A stretch of DNA of 40,243 bases from contig NZ_JANIBL010000047.1 in the NCBI RefSeq assembly GCF_024505055.1, forward strand, positions 1 through 40,243. The letters are read 5' to 3'. Below the pieces are notes generated by a model, which was not told the origin of the DNA, ran no database searches, and worked only from the letters and a program-made list of their open reading frames with translations. How positions within the stretch are numbered: the first letter of the stretch is position 1; each line of letters opens with the position of its first letter. Position numbers and translations under genes: made by a program. This document shows, one piece after another, positions 33,042 through 40,243 of this stretch. The stretch comes from Methylomonas rosea. GTDB taxonomy: Bacteria > Pseudomonadota > Gammaproteobacteria > Methylococcales > Methylomonadaceae.

Positions 33042-34640
33042 TTAGGTGGACGGATGGCCGGCTTCAATCATTACTTTTAGTTTCGAGCCCGGTTTGATGT
33101 CCGCTTTGTTTTTGGGGACGTTATTCCATTTGCGAAGCTCGGTGACGTTGACATTAAATTTCTTCGAAATCTGTGCCAATGTGTCGCCGGCTTTGACCGT
33201 GTAGCTGATTTGCTTGATAGACGGCGCGGTTGATGCAACGGTTATACTGCTGCTGGTTTTCTTGATAGTCAGTTTTTGACCCGGTTTCAGCGCCGCTTTT
33301 TTGGGTAATTTATTCCAGCTCACAATGTCGTCTTTATCAACGGAAAAACGTTGCGAGACATCCCATAAGGTATCGCCTTTCTTAACCGTATATTGCTGTT
33401 TGCTTGATTGAGCAGGGGTTGGTGTGGTTTGTTGAGACACTGAGGCAACAGCCGGTGTCGTCGGTTCGCCTTTTTGCGAATGAAAAGAAACCGGGATTAA
33501 CAGGATAGTGCCTTGGGCAACCGCATCGTCGTCAAGATGATTTACATTGATAATCTCTTCGACACTGGTGCTGTGCTTGCTGGCTATGCTTTTCAGAGTC
33601 TCTTTCTTGCTCACCGTATGGTGTTCCCACTTGATTCTTTCTTGGTGCGGCAATTCAGCCAGTTTTTCTTTAAAAGAATCGGCTTTGCTTACCGGAATCA
33701 GCAGATGTTGTGCGCCGTTCGGATCGGTACTCCAGCGGTTATAGCCGGGATTGAGCTTTAAGAAGTCATCCAGCGGGGTTTGTGCCATTTCGGCGGCTTT
33801 ACCCAAGTCAAGCTGGGATTTGACATCGACCAATTCAAAGTAAGGCTGGTTGGCGAATTGATGCAGATTGACGTTATATTTTTCTGGATTGGCGAAGATT
33901 TTGGCGATTGCCAGAAGCCTGGGGACATAAGCCGAGGTCTCGTTATTCAAGTCCAGGGACCAGAAGTCGGTAGGTTGTCCACGTTCGACATTTCTGTCTA
34001 CGGCGTTTTTGATATTGCCTTTGCCGGCGTTATATGACGCGAGTGCCAGTAACCAGTCGTTGTTGAAAGTCTCGCTCAGTTCTTTCAGGAACGTAGTGGC
34101 GGCCTGAGTCGATTGCACGACGTCGCGCCGGGCGTCATACCAGCTGTTCTGTTTTAATCCGTAAAGGCGCCCGGTAGGTGGAATGAATTGCCAAAGACCG
34201 GAAGCTTGAGCAGGCGACATCGCGTCAGGTCTAAAAGCGCTCTCAACCGCAGGTAACAGTGCCAGTTCTCCGGGGATGTTTTTGGCTTCGATTTCGTTGA
34301 GGATGAAATATAAATAGGGCTCGGCGCGTTGTTGTACTCGGGTGAGATACTCAGGGTTTCTAAGATACCAGTTTACTTCGCGGTCGATTCTGGCATTATC
34401 GATTTCCGGCAAGGCATAAAGAGACAGCATCCTATCCCAGATGGTGGCGTGCTCTTTTGCTTCTACTTGCTTGTTGTGGATTTTTCCGGTATTGCCATTG
34501 CGGGTAAACACGGAAAACTTGCTAGTTGATGATTGGCTTAGATGGTCTTTTTGCGCATGTTGGCTACAACCGGTTGCTAGCAAAATAGGCAGTAGATAAG
34601 ACAGATGACGGCCTGATTTTTTGGAAATTGAGCGGGGCAT
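33042..34640 (-). CDS. mltD: Membrane-bound lytic murein transglycosylase D with LysM repeats
   Basis: It cleaves the MurNAc-GlcNAc bond of peptidoglycan, forming 1,6-anhydroMurNAc ends. The 532-residue protein has a lipoprotein-like signal (PILLATGC, Cys25, with an unusual Ala at -3) and an SLT domain with catalytic Glu133 (LPAVESAFRPDAMSPAQASG, then WQFIPPTGRLYGL). Three LysM domains for glycan binding start near 341 (HTVSKKETLK), 417 (YTVKKGDTLWDVS) and 480 (YTVKAGDTLAQIS). Ser/Thr/Pro linkers separate them. E. coli MltD has two LysM domains, so this one is longer. It is divergent from the methyltransferase gene, as in the E. coli mltD/yafS/rnhA neighbourhood. Confidence 0.94.
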   Translation of the reverse strand: MPRSISKKSGRHLSYLLPILLATGCSQHAQKDHLSQSSTSKFSVFTRNGNTGKIHNKQVEAKEHATIWDRMLSLYALPEIDNARIDREVNWYLRNPEYLTRVQQRAEPYLYFILNEIEAKNIPGELALLPAVESAFRPDAMSPAQASGLWQFIPPTGRLYGLKQNSWYDARRDVVQSTQAATTFLKELSETFNNDWLLALASYNAGKGNIKNAVDRNVERGQPTDFWSLDLNNETSAYVPRLLAIAKIFANPEKYNVNLHQFANQPYFELVDVKSQLDLGKAAEMAQTPLDDFLKLNPGYNRWSTDPNGAQHLLIPVSKADSFKEKLAELPHQERIKWEHHTVSKKETLKSIASKHSTSVEEIINVNHLDDDAVAQGTILLIPVSFHSQKGEPTTPAVASVSQQTTPTPAQSSKQQYTVKKGDTLWDVSQRFSVDKDDIVSWNKLPKKAALKPGQKLTIKKTSSSITVASTAPSIKQISYTVKAGDTLAQISKKFNVNVTELRKWNNVPKNKADIKPGSKLKVMIEAGHPST

Positions 34641-34725
34641 TGTCTGAACTCGCTAAAATAAAAAAATTAGATCCTAGCATGGCTTTCTAAAATAGCCAAA
34701 AAAACATACCCTTAGCGGCGGTTAA

Positions 34726-35433
34726 ATGAAGAGACAATTTCTATTTGCGTTGTACCAAACCCCAAGAGGTAAGCTACTGCAAACCATGGAAGCCAACTAT
34801 TTGCGAAGATCAATAACGGTGAGTTGCAAACAACAACAACTCCAGATAGGTGGTTTGGGCTGGGAAAATGAGTTTGTCGATTTTTCCTTGTATCGGAATT
34901 ATCTAATTCTGGACGGCAAGGCCATGGGTGATGCCAGTGCGTTGAAAGTAACCGCTAAAGCTTTTAATTTGCCTATCCAAACAGAATCGATGGATTTGGT
35001 CATACTCCCACATATTTTGGAGTTCGACGCGCGTCGGTTTCAAACCTTGCGCGAAGTGAATCGCGTATTAAAGCCGGGCGGCGAATTGGTCATGTTGAAT
35101 TTCAACCCGTTCAGTATGTCGGTGCGTTTCCAGTTTTTATGGGACCGGAAGCTTGCTGAATCATGGCGGGCGCATTTCATTACTAAAGCACGGGTCTTGG
35201 ATTGGTTGAAGCTGATGAATTTCGAATTGCTAACGACTGCGGAGTTTGGACTAGACAGTTACACCATTGCTCATGGTAAATTCGAATTTAGCTTTGCGTC
35301 TTTGTTTGCTATGGCTTACGGCATTAAAGCGGTGAAGAGGCAATATACATTGATTCCTTTGACCGCGACGCAGCAACGCAGAAGCAATTTGGCTGCGGTT
35401 GGATTAGGTTTAAAATCGAATTTACATAGATAG
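34726..35433 (+). CDS. YafS-like SAM-dependent methyltransferase
   Basis: A 235-residue class I methyltransferase-like protein. The clearest motif is [14 protein letters not shown] (about 86-99), then [22 protein letters not shown], both typical of the YafS family found next to rnhA in enterobacteria. The glycine-rich SAM motif I near the N-terminus is weak (QIGGLGWEN near 41-49), so SAM binding is not fully secured. The substrate is unknown. The gene ends seven bases before the rnhA start codon, so an operon is likely. The AT-rich 85-base gap upstream separates it from the divergent mltD. Confidence 0.82.
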   Translation: MKRQFLFALYQTPRGKLLQTMEANYLRRSITVSCKQQQLQIGGLGWENEFVDFSLYRNYLILDGKAMGDASALKVTAKAFNLPIQTESMDLVILPHILEFDARRFQTLREVNRVLKPGGELVMLNFNPFSMSVRFQFLWDRKLAESWRAHFITKARVLDWLKLMNFELLTTAEFGLDSYTIAHGKFEFSFASLFAMAYGIKAVKRQYTLIPLTATQQRRSNLAAVGLGLKSNLHR

Positions 35434-35440
35434 GTTGGTC

Positions 35441-35881
35441 ATGACTGACGTTATTGTTTACACAGATGGTGCATGCAAGGGCAATCCTGGGCCCGGAGGC
35501 TGGGGAGTGCGCTTGGAATATCGAGATAAAGAAAAAGAGCTGTGCGGTGGTGAACTTGAAACGACTAACAACCGGATGGAGTTGGTAGCCGCAATACAAG
35601 CTTTAGACACTTTAACTAAGCCTTGCAGCGTCAAATTGCACACCGACTCCAAATATGTTTTGCAAGGGATCACCGAGTGGATGGCTAACTGGAAAAAGCG
35701 GGCATGGAAAACTGCGGCAAATAAGCCCGTGAAAAACGAAGATTTATGGCGACGATTGGATGCGGCGATCCAGCGTCACAACATAGATTGGATATGGGTG
35801 AAAGGACATGCCGGGGATGTAGGTAACGAGCGTGCTGATCAGCTGGCCAATCTGGGAATCGAGCAATTGTCTCGCCGTTAA
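35441..35881 (+). CDS. rnhA: Ribonuclease HI
   Basis: It hydrolyses RNA in RNA-DNA hybrids. At 146 residues it is close to the E. coli length (155). The active-site residues are all in place: Asp9 ([11 protein letters not shown]), Glu47 (NNRMEL), Asp69 (HTDSKYV), His123 (KGHAGD) and Asp133 (ERADQLAN). I start at the ATG with AGG upstream; an in-frame TTG six bases before is less likely. dnaQ, which is divergent from rnhA in E. coli, is not nearby. Confidence 0.97.
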   Translation: MTDVIVYTDGACKGNPGPGGWGVRLEYRDKEKELCGGELETTNNRMELVAAIQALDTLTKPCSVKLHTDSKYVLQGITEWMANWKKRAWKTAANKPVKNEDLWRRLDAAIQRHNIDWIWVKGHAGDVGNERADQLANLGIEQLSRR

Positions 35882-35904
35882 ACCACTTAAAATCAGGTAA
35901 ACAC

Positions 35905-36186
35905 ATGTTAGGTTCGATAGCAGCCGCATTAGTCGGCATCTGGTTTTACAACACTGCGGCACGATCAGGTCGTCCGGCTGTTTCATGGGCGGTGTCGGGT
36001 GTGGTGGTCTATTTTTTGGCGGCGCTGCTCTGGACATTAGCGGTTACGCCCGGTGTAAAAGATGCTGCAAGTCATAGCCAAAGCGGTGCACTGATCTTTA
36101 TCGTGCGCTATGCGTATATTGGTTTTGGTGTGTTGGTAGCGGTTCTTCTAAACGGCTGGTTGAATAAACCCTCCGACTCTCAATAG
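35905..36186 (+). CDS. Small membrane protein of unknown function
   Basis: A 93-residue protein with about three hydrophobic helices: near 2-17 (LGSIAAALVGIWFY), 25-47 (AVSGVVVYFLAALLWTLAVTP) and 62-84 (ALIFIVRYAYIGFGVLVAVLL). It begins 23 bases after rnhA and ends seven bases before the GIY-YIG gene. No motif or family is recognisable; it could be a small accessory membrane protein. Confidence 0.7.
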   Translation: MLGSIAAALVGIWFYNTAARSGRPAVSWAVSGVVVYFLAALLWTLAVTPGVKDAASHSQSGALIFIVRYAYIGFGVLVAVLLNGWLNKPSDSQ

Positions 36187-36193
36187 ATCGCCA

Positions 36194-36448
36194 GTGCTAA
36201 ATTGGTCGGTCTATATCATTCAGTGTGATGACGGCAGCTTATATACCGGTATTAGTACCGATGTTGAGCGACGTTTTCACCAACATCTGATGCAAAAAGG
36301 GGCCAAATATTTTAGAAGTCGTCGGCCTAGGCAACTGGTTTTTGTCGAAGCGGGGCACGACCGTGTCTCGGCTTCCAGAAAGGAAGCCTTGATCAAACAA
36401 ATGAACCGCAACGAAAAGCTGGATCTAATCGCAACTAACAGTCGTTAA
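36194..36448 (+). CDS. GIY-YIG domain protein, UPF0213 (YhbQ-like)
   Basis: A single GIY-YIG nuclease domain of 84 residues. SVYIIQCDDGSLYTGIS carries the GIY and YIG equivalents, TDVERRFHQH holds the catalytic arginine, and SASRKEALIKQMNRNEKL the conserved metal-binding glutamate. E. coli YhbQ-type proteins have been linked to DNA repair or structure-specific cleavage, but the role is unsettled. The start is GTG, with no better ATG in frame. It is probably the last gene of the methyltransferase-rnhA run. Confidence 0.9.
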   Translation: MLNWSVYIIQCDDGSLYTGISTDVERRFHQHLMQKGAKYFRSRRPRQLVFVEAGHDRVSASRKEALIKQMNRNEKLDLIATNSR

Positions 36449-36507
36449 ATTATTATCTGCCACTATTTTTGCGGAGATAAATCCGGATTCTTAATGCGGA
36501 TAGGTTT

Positions 36508-36526
36508 GAGAATGATTTGCATTAAA
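36508..36526 (+). promoter_or_regulatory. Putative Fur box
   Basis: GAGAATGATTTGCATTAAA matches 13 of 19 positions of the classic Fur consensus. Read as a 7-1-7 site (TGAGAAT-G-ATTTGCA) it fits 11 of the 14 palindromic positions. It overlaps the -35 region of the porin promoter, the position expected for iron repression. Not tested experimentally. Confidence 0.6.
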
Positions 36527-36546
36527 TGTTGTAGGGGTTTTATACT
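36517..36546 (+). promoter_or_regulatory. Promoter of the porin gene
   Basis: TTGCAT (-35) and TATACT (-10) are separated by 18 bases. The -10 lies about 26 bases before the porin start. The -35 falls inside the Fur-box-like sequence, so Fur binding would block RNA polymerase. Confidence 0.55.
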
Positions 36547-36572
36547 CGAGTCTCAAATTCTTGGAGACCGAT

Positions 36573-38006
36573 ATGAAGCCATTCAACTCAAAACTTAGCG
36601 CCGCGATCTCGGCGATTGTCGTCAGTGCCGGGGTAAATGCCGCGGGGATTCCTGCCGAAAAGCCGCAGACCATGGATGAAATGTGGAAGATCATTCAAGC
36701 TCAGCAGCAGCAGATTGATAGCATGACTAAGAAGCTGGAGGCGGTTGCCCAAAAAGCGCCCACCGGTGAAGTCAGTAATTTGGAGCGTAAAACCAATGTG
36801 TTGACGGAAGAAGTGGAAAAGCTCCGTACCGAATTGGTGGTGCCGGAAAAAGTCGAATACAAAAGCGCTTACGGTTTAGGTCCCGCCGCCTCGAAGGTGT
36901 ATCAAGTAGGCAAGGGCTTGTCCTTGGGTGGCTACGGTGAGGCCAATTATCAGGCGCGGGTTGATGATCAGGGCGGACGTAACCCGACAACCGGTACCGT
37001 CACTAACCCGGACAATACAGATTTCGAACGCTTAGTCATTTATGCGGGTTATAAATTCACTGACAGCATACTGTTCAACAGCGAAATAGAGTTCGAACAT
37101 TCCTCCACCGGCAATAACGGATCGGGTAGCACGGGCACCGTCTCGGTTGAAATGGCCTCCTTGGATTTCTTCATCGACCCGTTGGTCAACGTCCGGGCCG
37201 GGATGGTGTTGATGCCGATGGGCTTCATCAACCAGATACATGAACCGCCGTTTTTCTTCGGTAACAATCGCCCGGAAGTCGAAAGACGCATTATTCCCAG
37301 TACTTGGCGTGAAAACGGTGTGGGATTATTCGGCGAATTGTTGCCGGGCCTGACGTATACGACCTATGTGGTTAACGGTATGAACGCTAAGAATTTTGGC
37401 GCTGACGGTATTCGTAGCGGCCGGCAATCGGGCGGCCAGGCGTTGGCGGAAGACTTGGCTTACGTCGGTCGCGTGGACTATGCGCCGCCTATGTTGCCGG
37501 GCGTCATGGTGGGCGGTTCGGCATATGTGGGTAATTCCGGGCAGAATCAGCTATACAATGGCCGGCAACTTGAAGTGGCCACGCAACTGTACGAAGCGCA
37601 TCTGCAATGGAAATACCGTGGTCTGGAGTTTCGGACTTTGGGTTCCTGGGGGCATATCGGCGATGCAGCCTTGCTGAGTGTCGCGAATGCTAAAAGTATC
37701 GGTGAAGAAAACTATGGTTGGTATAGCGAAGTCGGTTACGACATCCTGCCGCACTTTGCGCATGACACCACCCAGTATCTTGCACCTTTCGTGCGTTACG
37801 AGCGTATGGATACTGTTGCTACTGCTTCCACATGCGCAAACGCCATTTGTCGGGACGATCTGACCAGGGACGTCGAAATCTACCAAGTCGGTCTCAACTA
37901 CAAACCCATTCCCAATGTCGTTATCAAGGCCGATTACCGTAATTTCACCCAAAAATCGGGCACCTCTCCGGACGACTTCAATTTGGGTGTGGGCTTTATT
38001 TTCTAA
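36573..38006 (+). CDS. Outer-membrane porin with N-terminal coiled coil
   Basis: A 477-residue exported beta-barrel protein. A signal peptide ends near VNAAG. Residues about 30-85 form a coiled coil (MWKIIQAQQQQIDSMTKKLEAVAQ, then LERKTNVLTEEVEKLRTEL), as in trimeric porins of the DcaP type. The rest is a barrel of alternating strands (LSLGGYGEANYQARV, RLVIYAGYKFTDSILFNSEIEFEH) ending in the C-terminal Phe of GVGFIF. It has likeness to phosphate-selective OprP/OprO-type and uncharacterised methanotroph porins. The solute is unknown; the Fur-like operator upstream suggests a role tied to iron. Start at ATG with GGAG eight bases upstream. Confidence 0.83.
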   Translation: MKPFNSKLSAAISAIVVSAGVNAAGIPAEKPQTMDEMWKIIQAQQQQIDSMTKKLEAVAQKAPTGEVSNLERKTNVLTEEVEKLRTELVVPEKVEYKSAYGLGPAASKVYQVGKGLSLGGYGEANYQARVDDQGGRNPTTGTVTNPDNTDFERLVIYAGYKFTDSILFNSEIEFEHSSTGNNGSGSTGTVSVEMASLDFFIDPLVNVRAGMVLMPMGFINQIHEPPFFFGNNRPEVERRIIPSTWRENGVGLFGELLPGLTYTTYVVNGMNAKNFGADGIRSGRQSGGQALAEDLAYVGRVDYAPPMLPGVMVGGSAYVGNSGQNQLYNGRQLEVATQLYEAHLQWKYRGLEFRTLGSWGHIGDAALLSVANAKSIGEENYGWYSEVGYDILPHFAHDTTQYLAPFVRYERMDTVATASTCANAICRDDLTRDVEIYQVGLNYKPIPNVVIKADYRNFTQKSGTSPDDFNLGVGFIF

Positions 38007-38031
38007 AGTAGCTGGATAGTTGTTTGTTAAG

Positions 38032-38053
38032 CCCCGCCGGTTCATAGGCGGGG
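38032..38053 (+). terminator. GC-rich hairpin after the porin gene
   Basis: A perfect seven-base GC stem CCCCGCC/GGCGGGG with an eight-base loop. It lies 25 bases after the porin stop and has no T run behind it, so it may be an attenuator or a mRNA 3' stabiliser more than a full terminator. The loop overlaps a promoter -35. Confidence 0.5.
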
Positions 38054-38069
38054 TGCATCGGTATATAAT
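38041..38069 (+). promoter_or_regulatory. Promoter for the FMN-binding gene pair
   Basis: TTCATA (-35) and a perfect TATAAT (-10) at the ideal 17-base spacing. The -35 lies in the loop of the hairpin after the porin. A leader of about 90 bases would precede the next start codon. Confidence 0.55.
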
Positions 38070-38168
38070 GCCATCTCTAAATTGCTTATCCGCGTATCGG
38101 CTTGGCAAATTGTTTGTCGGTCTCTATCATAGCCGCCGTATTGTTCACTCCCTGGATTTTCCCCATTC

Positions 38169-38720
38169 ATGTTGATTTCAAAAACTCGTCGGCTTATGCT
38201 GACGCTACTGGTTTTTTGTTTAACGAGCACAAACCTTGCCGCTGCTGTTTTTTACAGCAAGGACGAAGCGATGAAGCTGGCCTTCGGCGACGATGCTTCC
38301 GTGGAAATGCAATCGCTGTTTCCCACACCGGAGGAAGTAGCCCAGATCGAACAGCTCGCGAAGGTCAAGCTGGAATCCAATCTGTTTAGTTTTTATGTGG
38401 GTAAGAAGCAAGGCGCCGTGATCGGCTATGCCGCCATTGAAGCGCACACCGTTAGAACCAAACCGGAAACCTTGCTGGTGGTATTAACGCCGGATGGCAA
38501 ATTACGCAATGTCCACACGCTGGCGTTTCATGAGCCGCCGGAATATCAACCGCCGGAGCGCTGGATGGCTCTGTTGGCTAATCATTCCATCGAAGAGTTG
38601 AGCCTGAACCAGGATATACAAGGCGTGGCCGGGGCGACGCTCAGCACCCGTGCCGCAATTAATAGCGCCCGTAAGGTATTGGCGATTTATCAAGTTCTCA
38701 TCCAAAACAAGCCACACTGA
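38169..38720 (+). CDS. Exported FMN-binding domain protein (NqrC/RnfG-type flavinylation motif)
   Basis: A 183-residue protein with a signal peptide (LMLTLLVFCLTSTNLAAA). The C-terminal part carries GVAGATLSTRAAI, in which Thr157 of the GAT triplet would be the covalent FMN attachment site as in NqrC and RnfG (needs an ApbE flavin transferase, not seen in this window). Mid-protein LLVVLTPDGKLRNVHTLAFHEPPEY fits an FMN-binding fold. Periplasmic FMN carriers of this type pass electrons to or from membrane reductases. It is coupled by a one-base overlap to the next membrane protein. There is no other Rnf/Nqr gene nearby. Confidence 0.82.
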   Translation: MLISKTRRLMLTLLVFCLTSTNLAAAVFYSKDEAMKLAFGDDASVEMQSLFPTPEEVAQIEQLAKVKLESNLFSFYVGKKQGAVIGYAAIEAHTVRTKPETLLVVLTPDGKLRNVHTLAFHEPPEYQPPERWMALLANHSIEELSLNQDIQGVAGATLSTRAAINSARKVLAIYQVLIQNKPH

Positions 38721-39208
38721 TGCGTTTTTTTGTTACCGGCGAACAGAATCGCCAGCTGCTGATCAATACTTTGATCTTGATGTTCTTGGCCTATGTCGCC
38801 TTGTTATGGATCAGCAATGGTCTGATGTATTTCCATAAAATGAATCTCACCCCGGAGTCGGTAGTTTCTTACTATTTGGGCAACGAGCAAGAGTTTAACG
38901 AGCCGAAAAGCTATCAAAGTCTGCTGGAAGTCAGTCATTTTCATTTATTCGCTATGGGCATGTTGGTATTGACGCTGACGCATCTGATGCTGATGACCTC
39001 GTTGCCGACGCTGATGAAAGTTTGGATTAGCGTGATAGTTTATGCAGCAGCGATAGCGGATGAAGCGGCTGGTTGGTTGGTGCGTTATGTCGATCCGGCT
39101 TTTGCTTATTTCAAAATTGCCGCGTTTTTATTACTGGAAACATCCTTGTTCCTACTGATCGTCATAGTCAGTTTGTCGCTGATTGAATCGCGTCGGCAAT
39201 TGCGTTAA
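38720..39208 (+). CDS. Four-helix membrane protein with membrane histidines
   Basis: A 162-residue polytopic protein with about four hydrophobic helices, near 14-35, 70-92, 100-120 and 132-154. Helix 2 has His73, His75 and His88 (SHFHLFAMGM, LTLTHLM), which could bind haem b or a metal. His39 lies after helix 1 and Asp/Glu (113-115) in helix 3. No named family is certain. The start overlaps the stop of the FMN-binding gene (TGATG), so the two are co-translated and may form a membrane electron-transfer unit (inference). Confidence 0.78.
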   Translation: MRFFVTGEQNRQLLINTLILMFLAYVALLWISNGLMYFHKMNLTPESVVSYYLGNEQEFNEPKSYQSLLEVSHFHLFAMGMLVLTLTHLMLMTSLPTLMKVWISVIVYAAAIADEAAGWLVRYVDPAFAYFKIAAFLLLETSLFLLIVIVSLSLIESRRQLR

Positions 39209-39363
39209 AACCGGATTCCTTATTGTCACTGCTTAATAATCGGTGCACTCTCCGCGTTCGCTGCTGTCCTATAAATGGGTAGGTCGGTGACTGTACATAT
39301 AAATAAGTCAGCGCCGTGCCACTATTCACCCGAATTCTTTGAATCTAACCCCGGAGTAGAATC

Positions 39364-39858
39364 ATGAACAAACATTTACAACAAGTTAGAGATTTTCACC
39401 GGAAATTCGCTATCAAGCAGCCCGGCGACGGCGAGATTGGACATTTGTCCGATATGGATATTGTGATGCGCCAAGCCTTATTGCTGGATTGCGGTAGCGA
39501 GACATTTAAAGCTATTGCCAGCGGGGACCTAATCAAAATTTTGGCCGGTTTGGTGGATTTATCCTTTAACGCATTGGCCGCTATCGCGTGCAGGGGCGAC
39601 GAGGTGGTGAGTGTCTCTGCCAACTGGCGGCAAGACGGTTCGGTGCTGTCAGTGATGCGCGTGCTGTCCGAGAAAATCAATCTGTGCACATCGGGCGAGA
39701 CCGTGCATTATTCGGGCTTGTATGCAATTTGCGCGCATTTGTCCCAGCGTTTTGTGAATGCCGATTTCGATGAAGCTTTTCAAATCGTGCATCAACATCT
39801 GATGAGTGGTCGGGGCGATGCCGAACGTTTGGATTTAAGCCCGGCGCTATTCGAATAA
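39364..39858 (+). CDS. MazG/PRA-PH-like protein, likely degenerate
   Basis: A 164-residue protein whose order resembles nucleotide pyrophosphohydrolases of the PRA-PH/MazG type: QQVRDFHRKF at 6-15, MRQALLLDCGSETFKAIASGDLIKILAGLVDLSFNA at 35-70, and FQIVHQHLMSG near the end. In active members the metal site is EExxE followed by ExxD. Here the first motif is DCGSE and the second keeps only Asp65, so the catalytic acids are largely lost. It may bind a nucleotide without cleaving it, or this family likeness may be superficial. The 155-base gap before it has no strong signal; a CGGAG ribosome site precedes the ATG. Confidence 0.6.
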   Translation: MNKHLQQVRDFHRKFAIKQPGDGEIGHLSDMDIVMRQALLLDCGSETFKAIASGDLIKILAGLVDLSFNALAAIACRGDEVVSVSANWRQDGSVLSVMRVLSEKINLCTSGETVHYSGLYAICAHLSQRFVNADFDEAFQIVHQHLMSGRGDAERLDLSPALFE

Positions 39859-39872
39859 AGGCGAGCTTCAAT

Positions 39873-40243
39873 ATGGCAGAACAACGCTACACGCTCGGTT
39901 TCGTCGGTATAGGCCTGATGGGGCAGCCGCTAACCCTGCGTCTCTTAGCGGCGGGCTTTCAGGTCAATGTCTGGAATCGCACTGCCGCCAAATTGGGTGT
40001 GGTTGGTGATGCGGGTGCCAAGGTCTGCGGCAGTGTCTGTGAATTGGTCAAAGCCTCCGATGTGGTGATCTTGTGCCTGGCCGATACCGCTGCCGTTGAA
40101 GCGCTGGTGAGGGATCAAATTATCGCCAACGGTAGCGCCGATCAATTGTTAATAGACTTGTCCAGCATCCACCCGGAAGCGACCCGGCGCATGGCGGCCG
40201 AGTTGCGGGCCGCTTGCGGCATGCGCTGGGTCGATGCGCCGGT
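39873..40243 (+). CDS. 3-hydroxyisobutyrate dehydrogenase family oxidoreductase, N-terminal part
   Basis: The gene runs off the window; about 123 codons are visible. The Rossmann motif FVGIGLMGQPLTLRL at 9-23 and VNVWNRTAAKL mark the beta-hydroxyacid dehydrogenase family (3-hydroxyisobutyrate, tartronate semialdehyde or glyoxylate/succinic semialdehyde reductases). IDLSSIHPEATRRMA matches the DxSTxxP segment, and the last codons encode VDAPV, the start of the DAPVSGG substrate motif. The substrate cannot be chosen without the C-terminus. It begins 14 bases after the MazG-like gene, with a purine-rich GGCGAG before the ATG. Confidence 0.9.
   Translation, partial: MAEQRYTLGFVGIGLMGQPLTLRLLAAGFQVNVWNRTAAKLGVVGDAGAKVCGSVCELVKASDVVILCLADTAAVEALVRDQIIANGSADQLLIDLSSIHPEATRRMAAELRAACGMRWVDAP

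Noticed and set aside
37551..38108. 185-residue minus-strand open frame opposite the porin end
   Set aside because: It overlaps porin coding sequence and extends into a hairpin and promoter region; nothing supports translation.

Overview
This window is a piece of chromosome from a Gram-negative gammaproteobacterium. The evidence is the outer-membrane assembly and lipid A genes (bamA, skp/ompH, fabZ, lpxA) beside rnhB and dnaE, the mltD / yafS-like / rnhA neighbourhood, and many lipoproteins and porin-type proteins. Composition, gene style and a sulfide dehydrogenase beside housekeeping genes would fit a Methylomonas-like methanotroph (Methylococcales). That placement is an inference: no methane-oxidation gene lies in the window. 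There is no insertion sequence, CRISPR array or prophage.

Layout. (1) 0.1-4.4 kb: an accessory surface-polysaccharide block with three family-2 glycosyltransferases and a Wzx-type flippase, visibly AT-richer in two of the transferases than the core genes after it. (2) 4.4-8.3 kb: after a degenerate repeat remnant comes a housekeeping run of trhP/yegQ (tRNA wobble hydroxylation), rraA-like, ispH, a rhodanese and hslR. (3) 8.4-15.9 kb: a stretch of poorly described envelope and cytoplasmic genes, namely a large lipoprotein, a DUF748/AsmA-like giant, a small exported protein, a small 'tryptophan synthase beta-like' protein and a 530-residue orphan. (4) 16-20.6 kb: rnr-rlmB, then fccA-fccB (flavocytochrome c sulfide dehydrogenase). 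(5) 20.8-29.1 kb: bamA-ompH-fabZ-lpxA-rnhB-dnaE, the familiar cluster but without lpxD between ompH and fabZ and without lpxB between lpxA and rnhB. Two back-to-back terminators close it against a convergent gene. (6) 29.2-32.8 kb: a vWA/TSP3/OmpA lipoprotein on the minus strand, a Sel1-repeat protein, gltX, and a tRNA cluster (Ala-GGC, Glu-UUC, Glu-UUC) with its own promoter at the gltX stop codon. (7) 33-36.4 kb: mltD (minus), yafS-like methyltransferase, rnhA, a small membrane protein and a GIY-YIG protein. (8) 36.5-39.2 kb: a Fur-box-like operator and promoter, a coiled-coil porin, an exported FMN-binding protein and a four-helix, histidine-bearing membrane protein. (9) 39.3 kb to the end: a degenerate MazG/PRA-PH-like protein and the start of a 3-hydroxyisobutyrate-dehydrogenase-family gene cut by the window edge.

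The most interesting candidates are the iron-linked porin/flavin/membrane-histidine module in (8), the possibly lipid-anchored sulfide dehydrogenase in (4), and the unassigned gene group in (3). No gene-free stretch exceeds about 250 bases.
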